Below, one piece after another: positions 62,647-64,000 of a DNA stretch of 64,000 bases. Source of the DNA: Streptomyces lienomycini (GTDB lineage Bacteria; Actinomycetota; Actinomycetes; Streptomycetales; Streptomycetaceae); contig NZ_CP116257.1 in NCBI RefSeq assembly GCF_027947595.1, forward strand, positions 4,960,001 through 5,024,000. Direction: 5' to 3'. The notes beneath the pieces were generated by a model. It was not told where the DNA came from, did not search any database, and saw nothing but the letters and a program-made list of their open reading frames with translations. Position 1 is the stretch's first letter, and each line of letters opens with the position of its first letter. The translations under genes and the position numbers were made by a program.

Positions 62647-63855
62647 ATGACCGCACCGCCGCACGAAGCGCACCCGGCCCGCCCCGGGCGGGCACTGCCG
62701 GACACCCAGCAGGGCATGCGCCGTCGCAATCTCGCGCGCGTGATGCACACCGTCAGCGCCGAGGGCCCGCTGTCCCGGGCCGCCGTCGCCTCACGTATCG
62801 GGTTGACGCGCGCGGCGGTGTCGACCCTCGTGGACGAACTCATCCGCTCGGGCCTGCTGGAGGAGCTGGGTCCGGAGCGTCCCGGTCGCGTGGGCCGCCC
62901 CGGATCCGCGCTCGCCGTCAGCGCGCAGGGCCCGGCCGGAATCGGGGCGGAGGTCGGCGTCGACCACCTCGCGGTCTGCGCCGTCGACCTGCGTGGCCGG
63001 GTGCGCGCGCGGGCCGTGCGGTACGGCAGCAATCGGGGCCGCTCCCCGGAGCCGGTGCTCGAGCAGCTCGCCGCACTGGTGCGGCAGGTCGTCTCGGAGG
63101 CGGAGGCCGAGGGACTGTGGTCGGCCGGGCTCGCGGTGGCCGTGCCGGGTCTGGTGGCCAGGGACGGCCGGACCGTCGTGCGCGCCCCGAACCTGGACTG
63201 GCACGACACCGATCTCGGCGCCCTGCTGCCCCCGGACCTCACGCCGACCGTGGACAACGAGGCCAACTTCGGGGCGCTCGCCGAACTCTGGCTCGGTGAC
63301 GGCACTCCCCGGGACTTCCTGCACGTCTCGGCGGAGATCGGCATCGGCGCGGCCGTGGTCTTCGACGGTCGCCTGCTGCGCGGCACCCGCGGGTTCGCCG
63401 GTGAGCTGGGACATGTACCGGTCCGTCCCGACGGGCCCGAGTGCGCCTGTGGTGGGCGGGGATGTCTGGAGCAGTACGCGGGTGAGAAGGCGGTGCTGCG
63501 CGCGGCGGGCGTGGAGCCCGGGGAAGATCGTGTGGGGCTGCTCGCCGGACGTGCCACGGCGGGCGACGAGGAGGTACGGGCCGCGCTGCGTGAAGCGGGT
63601 ACGGCGTTCGGGATCGCGCTGACCGGTGCCGTCAACCTGCTGGATCCAGAGAGCGTGATCCTGGGCGGCGCCCTGGCCGGACTGGCACCGTGGCTGCTGC
63701 CCTCACTGCGTGACGAACTGGCCCGGCGGACGGCCGGTCCCCCCTGCCCGGTCACGGTGTCCGGGCTGGGACCGCAGGGGCCGCTGCTCGGAGCCGCACA
63801 CTCCGTGGTGCGGGCCGTCCTGGACGACCCGGCGCTGGCGGCGGAGCGGGCCTGA
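62647..63855 (+). CDS. xylR: ROK-family transcriptional regulator, probable xylose repressor
   Basis: A protein of 402 residues. The N-terminal winged helix reads MRRRNLARVMHTVSAEGPLSRAAVASRIGLTRAAVSTLVDELIRSGLLEEL. The ROK sugar-binding domain has VAVPGLVARDGRTVVRAPNLDW, PTVDNEANFGALAELW, EIGIGAAVVFDGRLLRGTRGFAGELGHVPV and the zinc motif CACGGRGCLEQYAG. Its position beside xylAB makes it the likely xylose-responsive repressor; the ligand is inferred from context. ATG 62647 has GGAGG only one base upstream, with AAGGA further up, so a slightly different start is possible. The 248 bp before it show no gene. Confidence 0.9.
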   Translation: MTAPPHEAHPARPGRALPDTQQGMRRRNLARVMHTVSAEGPLSRAAVASRIGLTRAAVSTLVDELIRSGLLEELGPERPGRVGRPGSALAVSAQGPAGIGAEVGVDHLAVCAVDLRGRVRARAVRYGSNRGRSPEPVLEQLAALVRQVVSEAEAEGLWSAGLAVAVPGLVARDGRTVVRAPNLDWHDTDLGALLPPDLTPTVDNEANFGALAELWLGDGTPRDFLHVSAEIGIGAAVVFDGRLLRGTRGFAGELGHVPVRPDGPECACGGRGCLEQYAGEKAVLRAAGVEPGEDRVGLLAGRATAGDEEVRAALREAGTAFGIALTGAVNLLDPESVILGGALAGLAPWLLPSLRDELARRTAGPPCPVTVSGLGPQGPLLGAAHSVVRAVLDDPALAAERA

Positions 63856-63933
63856 AGCCGTCCGCGGACGGCCGCGCGCCGACCTCACGGGCCCTCACCG
63901 CCCCTCCCCGCGACGACGGCGGTGGGGGCCGGG

Positions 63934-64000
63934 ATGAACAACACCACCGGAGATCGCTTCGGCGGCCGACCCGGCACCGCTGCCGCACCGGCACCGTCCC
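63934..64000 (+). CDS. Possible start of a further gene (truncated by window end)
   Basis: ATG 63934 follows GTGGGGGCC and opens a frame that runs to the end of the window: MNNTTGDRFGGRPGTAAAPA and so on. Only 22 codons are visible, low in complexity, so it may be chance. The preceding interval 63856-63933 holds a 16-bp self-complementary sequence at 63857-63872 but nothing else. Confidence 0.25.
   Translation, partial: MNNTTGDRFGGRPGTAAAPAPS

Noticed and set aside
63857..63872. 16-bp palindrome after the ROK regulator as a terminator
   Set aside because: It is self-complementary but has no loop bases of its own and no T run; a terminator is possible but not supported.

Overview
The window is very GC-rich DNA with strong G/C bias at third codon positions, frequent GTG starts, many 4-bp ATGA/GTGA overlaps and actinobacterial marker families (DUF5997, DUF5709, DUF6397, conservon-type roadblock and GTPase sequences, type B L31, class I xylose isomerase). 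It is best read as a chromosomal segment of a Streptomyces or a close relative. No tRNA, rRNA, CRISPR array, complete transposon or phage module was seen.

Layout. 0-5 kb: tail of an AidB-like acyl-CoA dehydrogenase, a BNR-repeat protein, uracil-DNA glycosylase, a BadF-type sugar kinase and a CbiX-like chelatase, closed by a perfect 15-bp hairpin. 5-12.3 kb: a lactonase, a FUSC-type exporter divergent from an Lrp regulator, a HAD phosphatase, a DUF4142 protein, an HTH-less LysR-like protein divergent from DUF5997, and DUF1360 and DUF2267 proteins. 12.3-18.2 kb: an MGDG-synthase-like glycosyltransferase divergent from a four-gene run (SDR, DMT transporter, polysaccharide deacetylase, GH15 hydrolase). 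18.2-23.9 kb: a PaoABC-like molybdo-flavo-iron aldehyde oxidoreductase with an XdhC maturation factor, divergent from a TetR regulator across a double palindromic operator. 23.8-29.6 kb: a CitAB-type two-component system divergent from a tripartite tricarboxylate transporter (tctCBA).

29.8-37.6 kb: small enzymes and accessory genes (ABM monooxygenase, unknown membrane protein, GNAT, YjbQ, FAD monooxygenase, short MltG), an ABC exporter with a divergent MarR repressor and a clear operator, and an L,D-transpeptidase lipoprotein. 37.9-41.6 kb: a heterodimeric ABC exporter with strongly asymmetric ATP sites. 42.3-47.5 kb: DUF5709, type B L31, a DUF457 membrane protein, a DUF3516 helicase and thioesterase II. 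47.5-54.9 kb: DUF6397, an orphan roadblock protein, a PPOX protein, a decayed conservon GTPase, a methyltransferase, an MpaB-family protein, two unknown proteins and a frameshifted secreted hydrolase. 55.2-59.3 kb: an SNF2 helicase coupled to a SWIM zinc-finger protein. 59.6-63.9 kb: a complete D-xylose catabolic locus (xylA divergent from xylB, then a ROK/XylR regulator).

The most notable observations are a possible split LysR/DUF5997 regulator, the extreme NBD asymmetry of the ABC pair, a previously hidden conservon GTPase pseudogene, the apparent lack of a canonical start codon for the SNF2 helicase, a single-base frameshift in a secreted esterase-like gene, and several clean inverted repeats that look like operators. 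All functional calls come from reading sequence and motifs; no database search was possible.
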